The translations under genes and the position numbers were made by a program. 64,000 bases of DNA from Dipteris shenzhenensis (taxonomy: Eukaryota > Polypodiophyta > Polypodiopsida > Gleicheniales). Every line of letters begins with the position of its first letter. The first letter of the stretch is position 1. The stretch lies in assembly GCA_047967505.1 (NCBI GenBank), contig CM106541.1; one strand, given 5' to 3'. Below, piece after piece: positions 43,141 through 54,760 of the stretch. Below the pieces are notes generated by a model. It was not told the DNA's origin. It did no database searches and saw only the letters and a list, made by a program, of their open reading frames with translations.

Positions 43141-44060
43141 CAAAAGGGAAGGTAGGGGAGGAAGGGGGAAGGGACAACACATCCACATGGTTTTAGGAAT
43201 AAGTTTTTTTTGAAACCAATATATAGACTCTCATCCCTCCCCTAACTCACTCATTCAAGGAGACGAAGTGGAGCAAAGGAAGGTTGAGTGGAATGCAAAG
43301 GGAGTAGGAACCACATAGCCACTTCTGTCGGCTCTATCAATTTATTTATTTTTTGAAGGAAAAAACAAAAACAAAAACAACTACACGATCGTGTCTATGG
43401 CTACATTGATCTAAAAATTAAACAAAAGGAAAAAATGGGGTGGGCAGCAGAGGAGTACAGGGGAGCGGAAGGGAGTGGAGGGAAGAGAGGGGAGGGGACA
43501 GAAAGGGTGGAGGAGATAGAGAGGGGAAAGAGGCGGGGGGGGGGGGGTAGCAGGTGTTGGGTTGGGGGAGTGTTGGGGTGTTGGGTAGGGGGGGTGGGGG
43601 AGTGTTGGGTTGAGGGTTTTGGGGAGGGAAATGGAGGGTTGGGGGAAAAGGGGGGGGGGGTTAGGGAGGGAAATGGAGGGGATGGTGAAAGGGTGTGGGG
43701 GAGAGGGAAAAGATAACTTCAAAAGAAGGCAGGTGGCCGTCTTTTTTTTTTTAAGAAAAGAAAAAATCGATGGCCATGATCACGCGCCTTCTCCTCTCCC
43801 CTCCCACTCTCTCCCTCTCCCCACGTCTCTCCTTCCACTCTCTCCTCTCCCCTTCCCCTCTCCCTGTCTCCACTCTCCTTATCCCTCTTCTCTCTTACCC
43901 CTCCTTTTTCTCGTCATCCCTCCGCTCTCCCTTCCCTCCTCTTTTCCTCATCCCTCCTCGCTCTCATCCCTTGTCTCTCCCCTCCTCTCTTCTCATCCCT
44001 TCCCTCTCTCCCTTATCTTAGGTCACATCATCTCAACAAAATATAGCAAATCTGGCTAAA
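43141..44060. repeat. Purine-rich then pyrimidine-rich low-complexity DNA
   Basis: 43430-43710 is G/A-rich with GGGTTGGGGGAGTGTTGGGG units. 43785-44020 is C/T-rich (CTCTCCC, TCATCCC). Together they form a strand-asymmetric purine/pyrimidine switch. Predicted frames here are composition artefacts. Confidence 0.75.
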
Positions 44061-44219
44061 GTGGTGGTCATTTGGTTGGCTCTAGTTCCACAAACAAAGC
44101 GTAGAATTATTTGAAAATGCTGATACTTATAAGTTTTTTGGGAAATTTTAAGATACAATCCCGATTCAGCTTTAGGAGTCCCATTAATTTTAGGAATTTA
44201 AAAATATTTTGCATGGGGG

Positions 44220-45005
44220 TCGGCATGTCTAGAACTTTTAGTTGGTTGGTTGCAGACATCGCGATGGTGATGTGGCTAGTTTAGACCACTACGGTGTTCG
44301 TGTGGGCCACTACATGTACACTATAAATTTATCCATCTTGTTGGTTGATATATACCACTTTCACTCGTGAAGTGCCACGTGTTCTACATTGCCAACCAGC
44401 ATGGCAGTAAGCATGGTGGTTGGCATGATCTTATGTCCTCCACCAAGCATCATGTTCATGGCTTCAAAGATATGTGAGCAATGCCATGTGGAGACACTAA
44501 CATTGTGGTTTCTAAAGGCTCTACCATGCATTGAAAAGGTTTCTCTAAGGGTCATGCACCCAAGTGACATTGCATATACATACAAAGTGGTATTTCATTG
44601 AATTGCAAGCCAAAATGTTTAATGTTGGAAGACCTGGCTAGGGTGGTTACAACCATTGTAGTGGTAGGTGTGGGTAGTTTTGACCATCATGATGGTTTAT
44701 TTATGCCACTTTTGCATGTGAAGTGCCACGTGTTTTTGTATCTCCAAAGAGCATGGCAATTGTAGTAGATAACTAGAGCCTCCATATTGCACGAGTTGAT
44801 GTGGCCACATCATGGTGGTTCAGTACACTATACAAATTGTAGGAAATTACTTCCAATGGGTATGTTAAATCTTTTTAAAGGCTCTACCATGCATTTAAAG
44901 GTTTCTCTAAGGGTTGTGAACCCATGTGGCATTGCATACACAGTGGACTTTCATTGTATTGTACTTGAGGCTTACATTTTTAATGTTGGGATATGGCAAA
45001 AAGAA
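44220..45005 (+). repeat. Tandem duplication of about 370 bp
   Basis: 44250-44630 and 44640-45000 share GTGAAGTGCCACGTGTT, AAAGGCTCTACCATGCATT, AAGGTTTCTCTAAGGGT and TTTAATGTTGG in order. The copies are clearly diverged. No domain is seen in either. Confidence 0.65.
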
Positions 45006-45560
45006 CAACTAGTGGTAGATATGTACTAAACTATGTGTAAGTAGATGGAAGACACCACTAGGGCATGTGGGGGGGGGGGGGGAGAGAGAGAGAGAGAGAG
45101 AGAGACACTAGGAGGGTCCTAGTGATGGGTGGAGTTTGATAGAGACAACGTTTACGATGAGGGAAGGGTTGGCAAGTCCATAAGGAACCATTAATTGTAT
45201 CGAAAGAAGTGTTCACCTTTTAAAGGATAATAATCTAGGGTTTGGATACATATTGCAAGTTTTATGCTCCAAAGCTAGCATTTCATTATTTTGAGTGAAG
45301 TAAACATAATTGTAGAAAATGTGTTTTGGTATTTCATCCCCAATACGTTGGTCCTTTTTCTATAAGTAATGGTAGGGCTTTAAAGCTCTACTAATTTTAA
45401 ACAAATGAAATTTGTACATAAGCTTCAATTGAAACATAATAGCAACAAATGTATTTAAAAAGATACACATTTGTTTTGTTCAACATATATAAAAATAATT
45501 TGTATTGTGAAATATATAACAAAATTCTCAAGTTTTTGACTTTTTCCCCACAAAATTATG
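45006..45560. other. No gene; G-run and (GA)n microsatellite
   Basis: G14 followed by (AG)n at about 45069-45104, otherwise AT-rich with no gene. Confidence 0.6.
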
Positions 45561-46935
45561 GAGAAAATAAGAAAATACTACTCTCTCCTACATTTGGTAC
45601 TAACTTGGTACCTCTCGGAAATGAGTAGGCATTGCCACTCCTTGCCTTTCATTTATATGTTTGAAATGACTTGCTAAATTCTTCACACGCCTTTGTAAGG
45701 TTTCTTTCTGACTTATTTTCTATTTAATGAAGGCTATAGGAAGTCAACATGAACAAACCTGCCCAGCAAGGTAGGTCGCTAGGTAGCAAATAGAGTAACG
45801 TTCAACTAGATCACCTAGGAGGTAGATGCATATCAAGGTAGTAGGTAAGTGCCATAAAAACAAACATACTAAAATATTATCTCAAGCCTCTCTGAAGGAT
45901 ATGCATGGTTGAGAGTGGCCTTGAATAACCACATATAATTGATAATTTGAATGACTGTCTTTTGCTTCTTCCTTTTTTCTCGGGTCTTGATTTTTCTTTT
46001 TCTATAACTACTATTATTACTTCTTTTCTTCTCCGGCCTTCTCCTTCTATAAGTACTACTATGATGATTTCTCCATCTTAGGTTCTTTTGTTGAGAAAGT
46101 ACTTCTTCTACCACTTTAGTCCTTTCTTGCTATTTGTTCTCCACAAAGTTCATGAGCTAATGATGGTGCTCTATCTTTAAGGTCATTGTTACCATTTGAT
46201 GTTTTCACTCACTTCTAACAAAAACTAATATCAAACAAGCACTAGCTCTTTACATGCTTTTGATTCTCTTATATGCAAGAAAGTGTCTTGCATTCCATCG
46301 TTTGATGTTGTGCATACATGTTGTGTAATGCAAGTCAATGTCTGGTAGGGGCATTGTAAAAAGGAGGGGAGTTGTCCCAACTAACTTTATGCCAAGGGCT
46401 CCAATAAGGTAGCAGAAATTACTTATCAATGCTTGCCTTACAGTGTCACTGGACCTTCATACAATCTTGAATAGAATTTATTCCCCCTTAAGGTACTCAT
46501 GGTGGTTGATAAAACCTTCACGTATGACTAGGCTAGTCAAGAGTTCTGTGTGTGGTTGGGATACTTTGTTTTCATTGCCCTTATGTTGATGGTGATTAAT
46601 CATGTGACAATGGGCTAGGCTAAAAGTGAATGCCCCTAGTCATAGGTAAATAGATTTGGACAATAGCTTACATAAACTGGTTGGCATAAGCAATGAGATC
46701 ACCATAGAGCAAAATCATTCTTATGTGGCCCAAAGAGCATTCTCATGGATGACGTGTTACTAAAGTAGCATTGCATATATTCTTTGAATAGATGAACCAA
46801 AAAGTACCGTGCCATTAAAATACTAAATAAGGCGAATAATAGGCCACCTATGGTTTTAGCCCATAATCTGTGTGTGTTGTGCGTGTACGTGCGTGCGTGC
46901 ATGCGTCGCTTCCCCCGCCCCTCTCCCTCCCCAAC

Positions 46936-46996
<61 letters not shown>

Positions 46997-47085
46997 CATG
47001 CACACACACACACACATCGTTCACACACACACATCGCACACTCACACACAGCGAGGGTGCGATGTGTCTGTGTGTGTGCGCGCGT

Positions 47086-47132
<47 letters not shown>

Positions 47133-47430
47133 TGGGGAGGGAGAGGGCGGGGGCGCGTATATTGTGTCAATTGGAGTTACAATATGTGAAGAGCAAATGG
47201 TTGCGATGTAAGACAAATTTGTGACTTTGTGCACATGGTGTTTGATGCATTGTGCATAACCTTGTGTCTATTATGGGAGTGAAGAGGGGGGCGAAATTTG
47301 TTTTGGAGTGGAATGTGAGGGGATGAGCAATCAAGTTGCTCAATTGCTTAGGAAGGGGGAAGGAGCACTTGGATGGGCGGAAGGAGGCCCTTCTATTTGG
47401 GAGGATGGTTAGTGATTTGGGCTAGAGCTC
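45560..47430 (+). repeat. Dispersed repeat R2, copy 2
   Basis: Same orientation as copy 1 (28642-31768) but lacking its 1.28-kb segment. It holds a large compound microsatellite (46868-47157: TG, CA, TG and GA runs) at the place where copy 1 has a shorter gtatgta stretch. No domain was recognised on either strand. Confidence 0.6.
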
Positions 47431-48238
47431 ACCAGTTTCCTAGACAAAAGGGCCATCTGGAGGGCCTTGCTTTCCATCAAATGCATTGGGAGGAGGAAGG
47501 AGACATCTACTTCAGTGTAGCATGACAGAGACGTGCGACGCAAGGAAACGGAGACACATTGATTCATGGAGGAGTGGTTCTACGCATCTAACCCGCCGCG
47601 CAAATCATGGAGCCACTTATAGGATTTTAAAGCTTAATCCAGGGGGTACCATGAGGCAGCCGTGGGAACTTGCCTCGACTACTTTGTTGAATGTGCTAAT
47701 GAGCTGCAAAGGAACTTGCTAACCATGACAAAATGTGAAAAGTGGAGGTACGTAGGATTTTCGTACGACCATGGGGCCTAGAATAAAGGATTTGCCACCT
47801 GACGACTTGTGATTATTAGCAAGAGATTCTGAGCTGGTCCCCTGCATGGGGGCTGGCTCTAAGGCTAGGTTTGAACCACATCCTCTAAGAGGAGGTGTGA
47901 AGGGCTATTGTCTTAGTTGATCCAATAGGACGGAGGGAGGGACAGCTCGGCCCATGAAGGTCGCCACCGACTCCATAGCGAACTCCTCCAAGTGCAAAAT
48001 GGTTGATGCATTCCATCTCCCTATGAATGACAAGTGTGAACTGCCGCATTCGGCGGCGCGATCAGGCAAAATTCGATGTCCAACGCCATGGGCGGCGGGG
48101 AGGTGGTATGAACGGGCCAGGAGGGGGGAAAATATGGGAGGAAGGAGGCAATTTGTGCAAGTGACAAAAGAAGGAAAGAGTGAGGTGAGAGGACTATAGT
48201 CTAAACAAACAAATATGAGATATGGAAATAAGAAGATG
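47431..48238. other. Upstream region of LARP1-like gene; possible SINE on minus strand
   Basis: No gene is seen. On the minus strand at about 47920-47850, GTGGTTCAAACCT resembles a Pol III B box and a weaker A-box-like stretch lies about 45 bases before it, so a tRNA-derived SINE is possible. The rest is probably promoter. Confidence 0.35.
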
Positions 48239-48247
48239 TATATAAAA
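48239..48247 (+). promoter_or_regulatory. TATA box of the LARP1-like gene
   Basis: TATATAAAA lies about 165 bp upstream of the chosen ATG, followed at about 30 bp by a TCTTCTTCTTCTTCACC pyrimidine stretch that suits a plant start region. Confidence 0.55.
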
Positions 48248-48297
48248 TGGAGTGAGAGCTAAATTGATAGTCTTCTTCTTCTTCACCATCTTTGAAG

Positions 48298-48335
48298 CTT
48301 TCTTCTTCTTCTTCTTCTTCTTCTTCTTCTTCTTG
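48298..48335 (+). repeat. (TTC)n microsatellite in the 5' UTR
   Basis: About twelve TTC repeats between TATA box and ATG. Pyrimidine-rich 5' UTR tracts are common near plant transcription starts. The Ser-rich frame through it lacks an ATG. Confidence 0.8.
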
Positions 48336-48341
48336 GTGGCT

Positions 48342-48386
48342 ATGGCTATGGCGATCCGTTTGCCCTCCCCTCGCCATCTCCATTAA
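48342..48386 (+). other. Upstream ORF of the LARP1-like gene
   Basis: ATG 48342 opens 14 codons (MAMAIRLPSPRHLH) ending TAA 48384-48386, 22 nt before the main ATG. If transcribed it would tend to lower translation of the main ORF. Confidence 0.45.
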
Positions 48387-48408
48387 CTCTTCCTCCCCTC
48401 CACCTTCC

Positions 48409-50947
48409 ATGGCCTCTGCTTCCCCCCCCCCCCCTCCCTCTTTCTCTCACCCTTGGTCCCAAATCGTTCCAGGCCATCTCCCTTCTCCCCACCCTCCATC
48501 TCTCCCGCCGCACCAGCTTTATCATCCGCCTCTGCACCTTCCATCTCTGCCTCAAGAACACGCTCCACCTCAACCGCTTCTTCCTTCGCAATGTCTCGAG
48601 GACCAGCAGCAGCCGCAGCTGCTGCTGCTGCTCTCTGCTGATCAGGCCGATAGCCCCCAGCTTCCCTGCATCGCAGACCCGGCTTCCGCTTCCGCAGCTC
48701 ACTCCAATGTCGCCTGCTCCTCGGAGCCGTCAGAGTCGCAGCAGGTTGGCAATTCGCCTCCTCAGCATTCGGAAACGCTGATTGATACGCCCAATGGATC
48801 GGACGACCGTGTTTCCGCTGTGGAAGCCAACACCGCCCCTAGAGCTGTTGCACCAGAGAACACTGCGAAGGTCTCCAAGCCCGCATGGCGGAAGCCATCG
48901 GCCAATGCTCGAACAATTCCAGAACCAGAACCTGTTATGGGAGCTCTCTCCTGGCCTGCTTTAAGCGATGCTCGCAGCACAAAGTCACCGGAGCCACCTA
49001 AACCCATTTTAGGACCAAGTTCAACATCCCCTGCGTCACCTGCAAGCGAGAGTTCTGTAATCCAGGTATCTTCCGACTCCTCTGTACAATGTAGGTTGGA
49101 TAATCGGATTGCATTCGCTCGAAACTGCCTTGCGATTCATGGTTTGCTGTTTGCGATCACGATCGTTGCGAATGCGTATCCACATCATCTCCTGGAATTG
49201 CTTTGGTTTGCCTATCTAAACTTCTACACGTCTCGAGGCTCGCAGGGATCTTGTCCCGAAACGTCAATGTTTCTGGGTAAGAAGGGTAGCAACGCCCCAG
49301 CAGGGATTACACTGAAGGCATCGGTCAAGCGGGGCATCGCACGAAGCGGCATGCCTTTCCCAGCCTCTGCCTTATCGGAAAATGTTCCCCCTACGTCCAT
49401 GCGGCATTGTGCACCTGGCCTGGAGACGAACTCTTCAAATCATCCTGTGAAAGGTAGCGGACAGACGGGGAAAAAAAATATTATGGCACACGGAGCGACT
49501 TGTGATCACGGTCGTGAATTTCGTGAAGGACCTGGTAAATCGTATAACAATTCAGGCAATTGGCGCAACAACAGTCGTTATCAAGGGAGGGGTAACCATG
49601 GATGGCATTCTCGGGGCAGAGGGTATGCTAACAACGGAGTATCGTTGCAGCAACATCGCGTTGTACCCAGGAACCTGACTCGACTGAACCCTCCTTTCTT
49701 GAACACTAACCCAAGCTTTATTAATGCTGCAAGTTTCCAGAGTAAGTTTATATGTTGCGTGAAATGTCACATGCTTCAATTTGCGCATTACAATCGTGGC
49801 ATGCATGTCTTACCGCAAGGTAGATGTTGTAGATGCAGGAGGTGTTATGTACTATATGCCAGCGATAGTACCAGATCCTGTACGTTGTACCAGTCTTTTT
49901 GTACCGCCTCCTGGACCACCAGGAATGATGATGCATGGTCCTGATCCCATGACTCTACGACGCTTGGTGTTGAAACAAATTGAGTATTATTTCAGGTGTG
50001 CATATTGTTGACATAGCGCTGATGTTTCAAATGGCATTTCATATTTTTGTAGTTTCCTCTCGGTTGACGTTCATTTCTCTCTCTTTCAGCCTTCAAAATC
50101 TGTGCAGCGACATGTATCTTCGAAGAAACATGGATGATCAGGGTTTTGTTCCAGTCGCTGTGATTGCCAGTTTCAATAGGGTGAGCCTTCACATCACGTT
50201 GTCCTTATCTTGGGTGGCACTCAAGCTGATCTTCTGAAGTGGGTTTCTTGGTACAGGTGCGAATGCTAACTGCAAATACCACTCTGATCCTGGAGGCTTT
50301 GCGGGAATCAACAGTTGTAGAAGTTCAGGTAAGTGTTCAGCTGGATGTGTGGATGCCTTGTGTTCTATTGGTTGTTCATAACATGACGTATGGTAAATAA
50401 TTCACAGGCTGACAGAATACGCAAACGTGGTGACTGGGCAACGTGGATTTTAACGTCAAGCCAGCAAGCATCGACAGCCTCAATTACTATGCGAGAGATC
50501 AAAGAAGAAACCGTGGAGACTTCTATGTCCAGGAAAGAGAGGGAAGATGACAAATTACAGTCTGATGGAGCTGATGGTCGTGAAAGTGAAACGTCTCTCT
50601 TGAGCTCAGGCTCTGCTGTGGAGGAGAAATCTGGTTGTGCTTGTTTTGAAGAATCAGATGTATCCAGTGCTAGTGAAGAATCGGTGAAGGTGGGTCCTTC
50701 TTTGGAGCCCTGTATGCCAGAAGCTAGGGGTCCAGATGGAGATGCTAGCTTGATTGAAAGGCTTCATGATTCAAATGGATCAGTCACACTGAAAGTTCCA
50801 CAAGACTCCTCTGCAAACATAAATCAGTCTTGGCATTGCCGTATGCTTGAAGTCCAAGGTGGTACTGGAGGTGGAGATGGACACGTCAGCTACATTGAGA
50901 AAAGGTCTGAACTTGATTTTTTACATCAGTTTGATATGACAAACTGA
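48409..50947 (+). CDS. LARP1-like La-motif RNA-binding protein (six exons)
   Basis: Proposed CDS: 48409-49065, 49246-49741, 49839-49995, 50090-50180, 50257-50328, 50408-50947 (670 residues). Every intron is GT-AG and phases agree. The start is the first in-frame ATG (MASASPPPPPSFSHPWSQIV); PWSQIV is a LARP1-type N-terminal motif, and KPAWRKPS ... PVMGALSWPALSD is the conserved plant LARP1 block. A Gly/Arg/Asn-rich region (RGNHGWHSRGRGY) precedes the La motif (residues about 420-510: LKQIEYYFS, NLCSDMYLRRNMDDQGFVP, IRKRGDWATWIL). The C-terminus is acidic and Ser-rich; I see no DM15 repeats, so it resembles the shorter plant LARP1b/c type. LARP1 proteins bind mRNAs and act in cytoplasmic mRNA decay and translation control. 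The first intron (180 nt) is the least certain boundary because it is stop-free and 3n long. Confidence 0.85.
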
Positions 50948-52260
50948 CAACAGATTGTTATGGATTTGCGCTTGATGAATTTTTTTAAATTACCTACTCC
51001 AGGACTTCTATTGCATCAGCATATGCCTAAGCATTGCATATTTTCTATGGTTGCAGCGTCAGTGATGTGGGGATAAATGAAGGCTAATTACACTGCTGCA
51101 CTTTTGTACTCAGGTATAGAATAACCATCATTGCTGGCTTAAGGTCTTCTCTTTCCTCTTAGAGAAGCAGTGAGTGCTTGCATCCGTAAGCCTCCCTTTC
51201 ATGATAAAGAAGCTGGACATTGTTTGAACATATAGGATGTTCTGCATGGGGAGGTTATTTTTCTCAATTTTGCCCCTGGTCAATGCACGAAGGTGCTTTG
51301 TCTCATCATGGTAGCCTGTCGCTGTTTTCTGACTGTGTCCTGGATCAAAAGGCATTTTTCCAAGCTTTCCATGATCCTGTAAAGAAACTAGAGCATTTGA
51401 GCCATCAGAGAATCATGTAGGTGCTCACAGATCCAAACTTTTCTCAATTTCATGTATAATGAGAGTTAAGTTCCTACAACTAGTGTTAACTTTGCAAGGT
51501 GTCATACAACCACTGTATATGATTGTGAAGTTTGCAATAGAGTGAAAACTAACAATTCAGGAGGTAGGTTGATGTGGATCTTTTGAGAAGTCTCCCAACC
51601 TGTTGACTCGCATGAAACAAAACTGCTGCTGGCTGCTTTAGTGGCGAAATTGCAATAACCATCATTCTGAAATTTCTGTATAATGCTGTATGTTTGGTTT
51701 TTGTCCCATGTGCTGTTATTGGATAAGAACCAGATTAGTTGTTGTCAATGCATTCCCTTTTTGGCCTGTTGACCCAGCAGATTAATGCTTCAAAGTCATG
51801 TTTACAGATTGGTGATTAGCAATTTCTTTCATGTTTCGTTAATCACTGTAGTTTGTGAGCACATTCTTTGCCTAGGTGTTGTTAACAAATCCCATGGATG
51901 TATGCAGGTGTTCAGGACATTCATGCCGAGAAAGTGGAAATGTAAATATCAGAAGCTGCAAGAAGAGTCATTATTTTTTTGAAGGTCAAGAACATGCTGG
52001 GAAGCATACATTTTAGGATGATGGTGCAGATGAAAGAATTACATGTTTTGATTCAGGAATCCATTGGACACCCATAATTGGGTTGAAAGTCAGGATATTG
52101 CCATATTGGCTTTATTCTGCTCTATGCAGTTTGTTCACCTTCATGGTGATTTTACAATTGTACATCCTCTTATTCTTACTCTCTTCAGCAATTTTCCCAA
52201 TTAAGGCTATCTATGTATTGTATGTCATGCAAAAAATGCAGATTCCTATCAATTAGTTCT
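50948..52260 (+). other. 3' region of the LARP1-like gene, no coding seen
   Basis: T-rich, UTR- or intron-like sequence follows the stop. A possible 3' splice site (gtatgcag at about 51900-51907) precedes a short coding-like stretch, so a 3' UTR intron is possible. No clear AATAAA was identified. Confidence 0.4.
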
Positions 52261-52441
52261 TGAAGGGATAGAGGAGGTGGGAAGGGAGGAGGGGGATGAG
52301 TGAGGGAAGGGGGAGGGGCATTCACCCTAAATGGTGGGTGGGAGAGTCCAATGAACGGGGGAGGGGGGGATTAATCAAGGGGGAAAGAAGACACCCATGG
52401 GTGAGAGTGGAGCAGCATTATTTAAAGGAAATGTGTGGGAC

Positions 52442-52472
<31 letters not shown>

Positions 52473-53800
52473 GTGGGCACCTAAAAAATGTAGTCCATTT
52501 AGTACCAACATAGTGCTCTTTAGGCTAGTGGTAAGGCCCATGAGTGAGAGCACGACTTGGTAAAATCAAATCCTCATTCATCCTTTGAAGATCAATGTGT
52601 CCAACAATCCAAGCAAGATTACTTATTAAAAGGCGCTTAACCATAAGCTCAAACTATTACTATGTATCCCCCTCTTTGAGATGAGAACAAATCAATGTGA
52701 ATTTCCAAAGTTAAGAAAGGGCTCTTACCCATATCTTTAAAAAATTATCCTTTAGTTTGAGAACATTAACCTATGTAAAATCAAAAGTTAATTGAGCCTT
52801 GTAGATTAGTTGTCCCTCTAAGATTCAAAAGTCTCTTGGATTTTAGATTGAGCTTTAATGGCTTGCATATATCAATTTTTTGTATTTGGAGCATGTTCTT
52901 AGTGAATATATTCAATGCATTTTTATGTATGTGAACTCACTTATGAGTGTGAGAAGTGAAAGTTGACATTCTAGGACATGAAACTCGCATCAATGTGTTG
53001 TATGAGGACTTTTTTTCTAGAACTCTTATTTTGCGCATGTCTTGTGACCTTAATTGTATGGGAGGCAAATATCAAGGCAAGCTCCTAGGCTTTATGTCCA
53101 TGTGGAAATTGTCTCCCAAATTTACTCCATTTGTTTCTTAATAAACATGAAATCACCAAAAGGAGGTGTTTTTTGCCGTTTTAATCTCTCACAAATAGTG
53201 ATTTTTATAGCCACTACCTTCTAGTTTGATTAAGTGATAGCGTTACGGTTAATGCTGATTCATTTGAATGTTTGATGCAATTAGTGCTATATAACTATTT
53301 GAGTGTATAGATTCCTTTGGGAACTACAACAAACCAACCTTTCGAAGACAGTTGCAGATTTGTCTATTGATTTGTATTACATATCATGTATTTTGGGAGA
53401 AACCATGAGGGAGATAGGCTCAGAAAAAGTTGGTAGCTTGTCAAGACAATGTAAAGAGTTATAAAAATGCTGGTAGACTAGTACAAATGGAGTCTCCCCA
53501 ATTTTACACATCATTGTGATGCACTCACACCTTGAAGTTGGTGTTGAAAGATTGGTAGAAGCATAAATTATGGTTCAAGTAGATTATACATGATGCTCAT
53601 GAATTATAGTTTTTCTTTAATCATATCAATTTTTTGTACATTTCAATCATTAATAAAAAATAATTTGTTTATTGATTGTGGCCTTTCACTGTGATATTTT
53701 TCGGAGATGGATGCATGAGCTGAGGAATAGTGTAGTTAGAGATGAATGCAATAATATGAAGAAAAGATACTAATCACGATTATGAAAGTCTTTTGATAAT
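52261..53800. other. Purine tract, possible SINE, then no gene
   Basis: 52261-52380 is G/A-rich and 52447-52471 is (GA)n. At about 52515-52600 ctagtggtaaggc then ggtaaaatcaaatcctcattc resemble A and B boxes of an Au-type tRNA-derived SINE. The rest, to 53800, is AT-rich without a gene. Confidence 0.45.
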
Positions 53801-53814
53801 GTCATGAGGATGAT

Positions 53815-54760
53815 ATGGCCTATCATGGTTGCATTGAGAGATTTGGACTAAAAATTATCAACCACAGGAAAATCTTGGATGCACTTCTGGAGGTATATCA
53901 AACATTCATTACTAGAATTTTGCCGATGTGTCTAGATGAGCAAAGTGTCAAAGACCCTTCAATACAATTATTTGAAGGGAGCTATGGCATTTCTTTAGTA
54001 AGTGATGGGAGAAATCTCATTGTTTGTTGCATAATGTTGGGTACCTCCTTGATTCGGAGTGGTGAAACATGAAACCTAAGAGGCTCCTGGTGCGATGAGT
54101 GATCTCCATAAGGTGGTTCAAGCATATGATCCACAAGATACGGCATATACTGGGTGTTGTAACAAGATAGCTAAGTATATATGTAAGGAGGGTTTATTTG
54201 CATCTACTAATGTACAAGCACTAGCCAAAACTACACCTGAATGGAAATGGTGTGGTATGGTGGGTGGTACTAGTTGTGAAGTCCTACATCCACTTCCCAT
54301 GAAGATTTTGGTAGAACCATGCTCCAACTTAGCTATCAAAAGAATTGGAGTCACTATAAGTCGTCCACAACACTTTGTGGAACAAAATCATAGAAGATGA
54401 GGAGCTTGTACATATTTATTTTAATCATAAAACTACCTCAAGAGATATGGGATATGAGCATCAAGCTCCAAAATGGACATATGATGTTGCTCCAGATTCC
54501 TCCCTTACAAAGAGGTTCCTCCCATCAGTGAAACTTCCATTGCAAGCCAAACAAATGAGGATGAGCTCGAGGAAGAAGTTGGTACTAGTGATGAGGACAA
54601 TGAGGAAGAGGAGGATGAGGATGGCCTTATTGGTCTTCCAAACCATAACGATGTTAAGAAAGATGAGAAAGATGAGGACTACAATGATGAAATTGATCCC
54701 TATAGCCTTGGCCTAGCCTTGGTTATTGAATTTTGTGACAATGGAATAAATCTTTGAGCT
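53815..54760 (+). pseudogene. hAT-like transposase remnant (C-terminal part)
   Basis: Three plus-strand frames follow one another (53815-54072, 54095-54400, 54375-54716). Text such as CNKIAKYICKEGLF, TPEWKWCGMVGG, then LAIKR/NWSHYKS, LWNKIIEDEELVHIYFNHK matches the order of the hAT C-terminal dimerisation region (WW...G, NWS, R-N-R-L, LVYVHYN). An acidic Glu/Asp-rich stretch ends it (54580-54700). Frameshifts and stops disable it, and no terminal inverted repeats were found. Family assignment is by pattern only. Confidence 0.5.

Noticed and set aside
43411-44059. Gly/Glu-rich and Ser/Pro-rich frames
   Set aside because: Low-complexity purine and pyrimidine DNA; no gene signals.
48292-48408. 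LARP1 start upstream in the Ser-rich (TTC)n stretch
   Set aside because: That extension begins with TTG and reads the microsatellite; the first in-frame ATG is 48409.
49742-49944. Continuation of the first LARP1 exon frame to 49944
   Set aside because: The sequence turns into non-LARP text; a GTAAGT donor at 49742 and a phase-matched acceptor at 49838 restore the conserved VMYYMP...La-motif reading.
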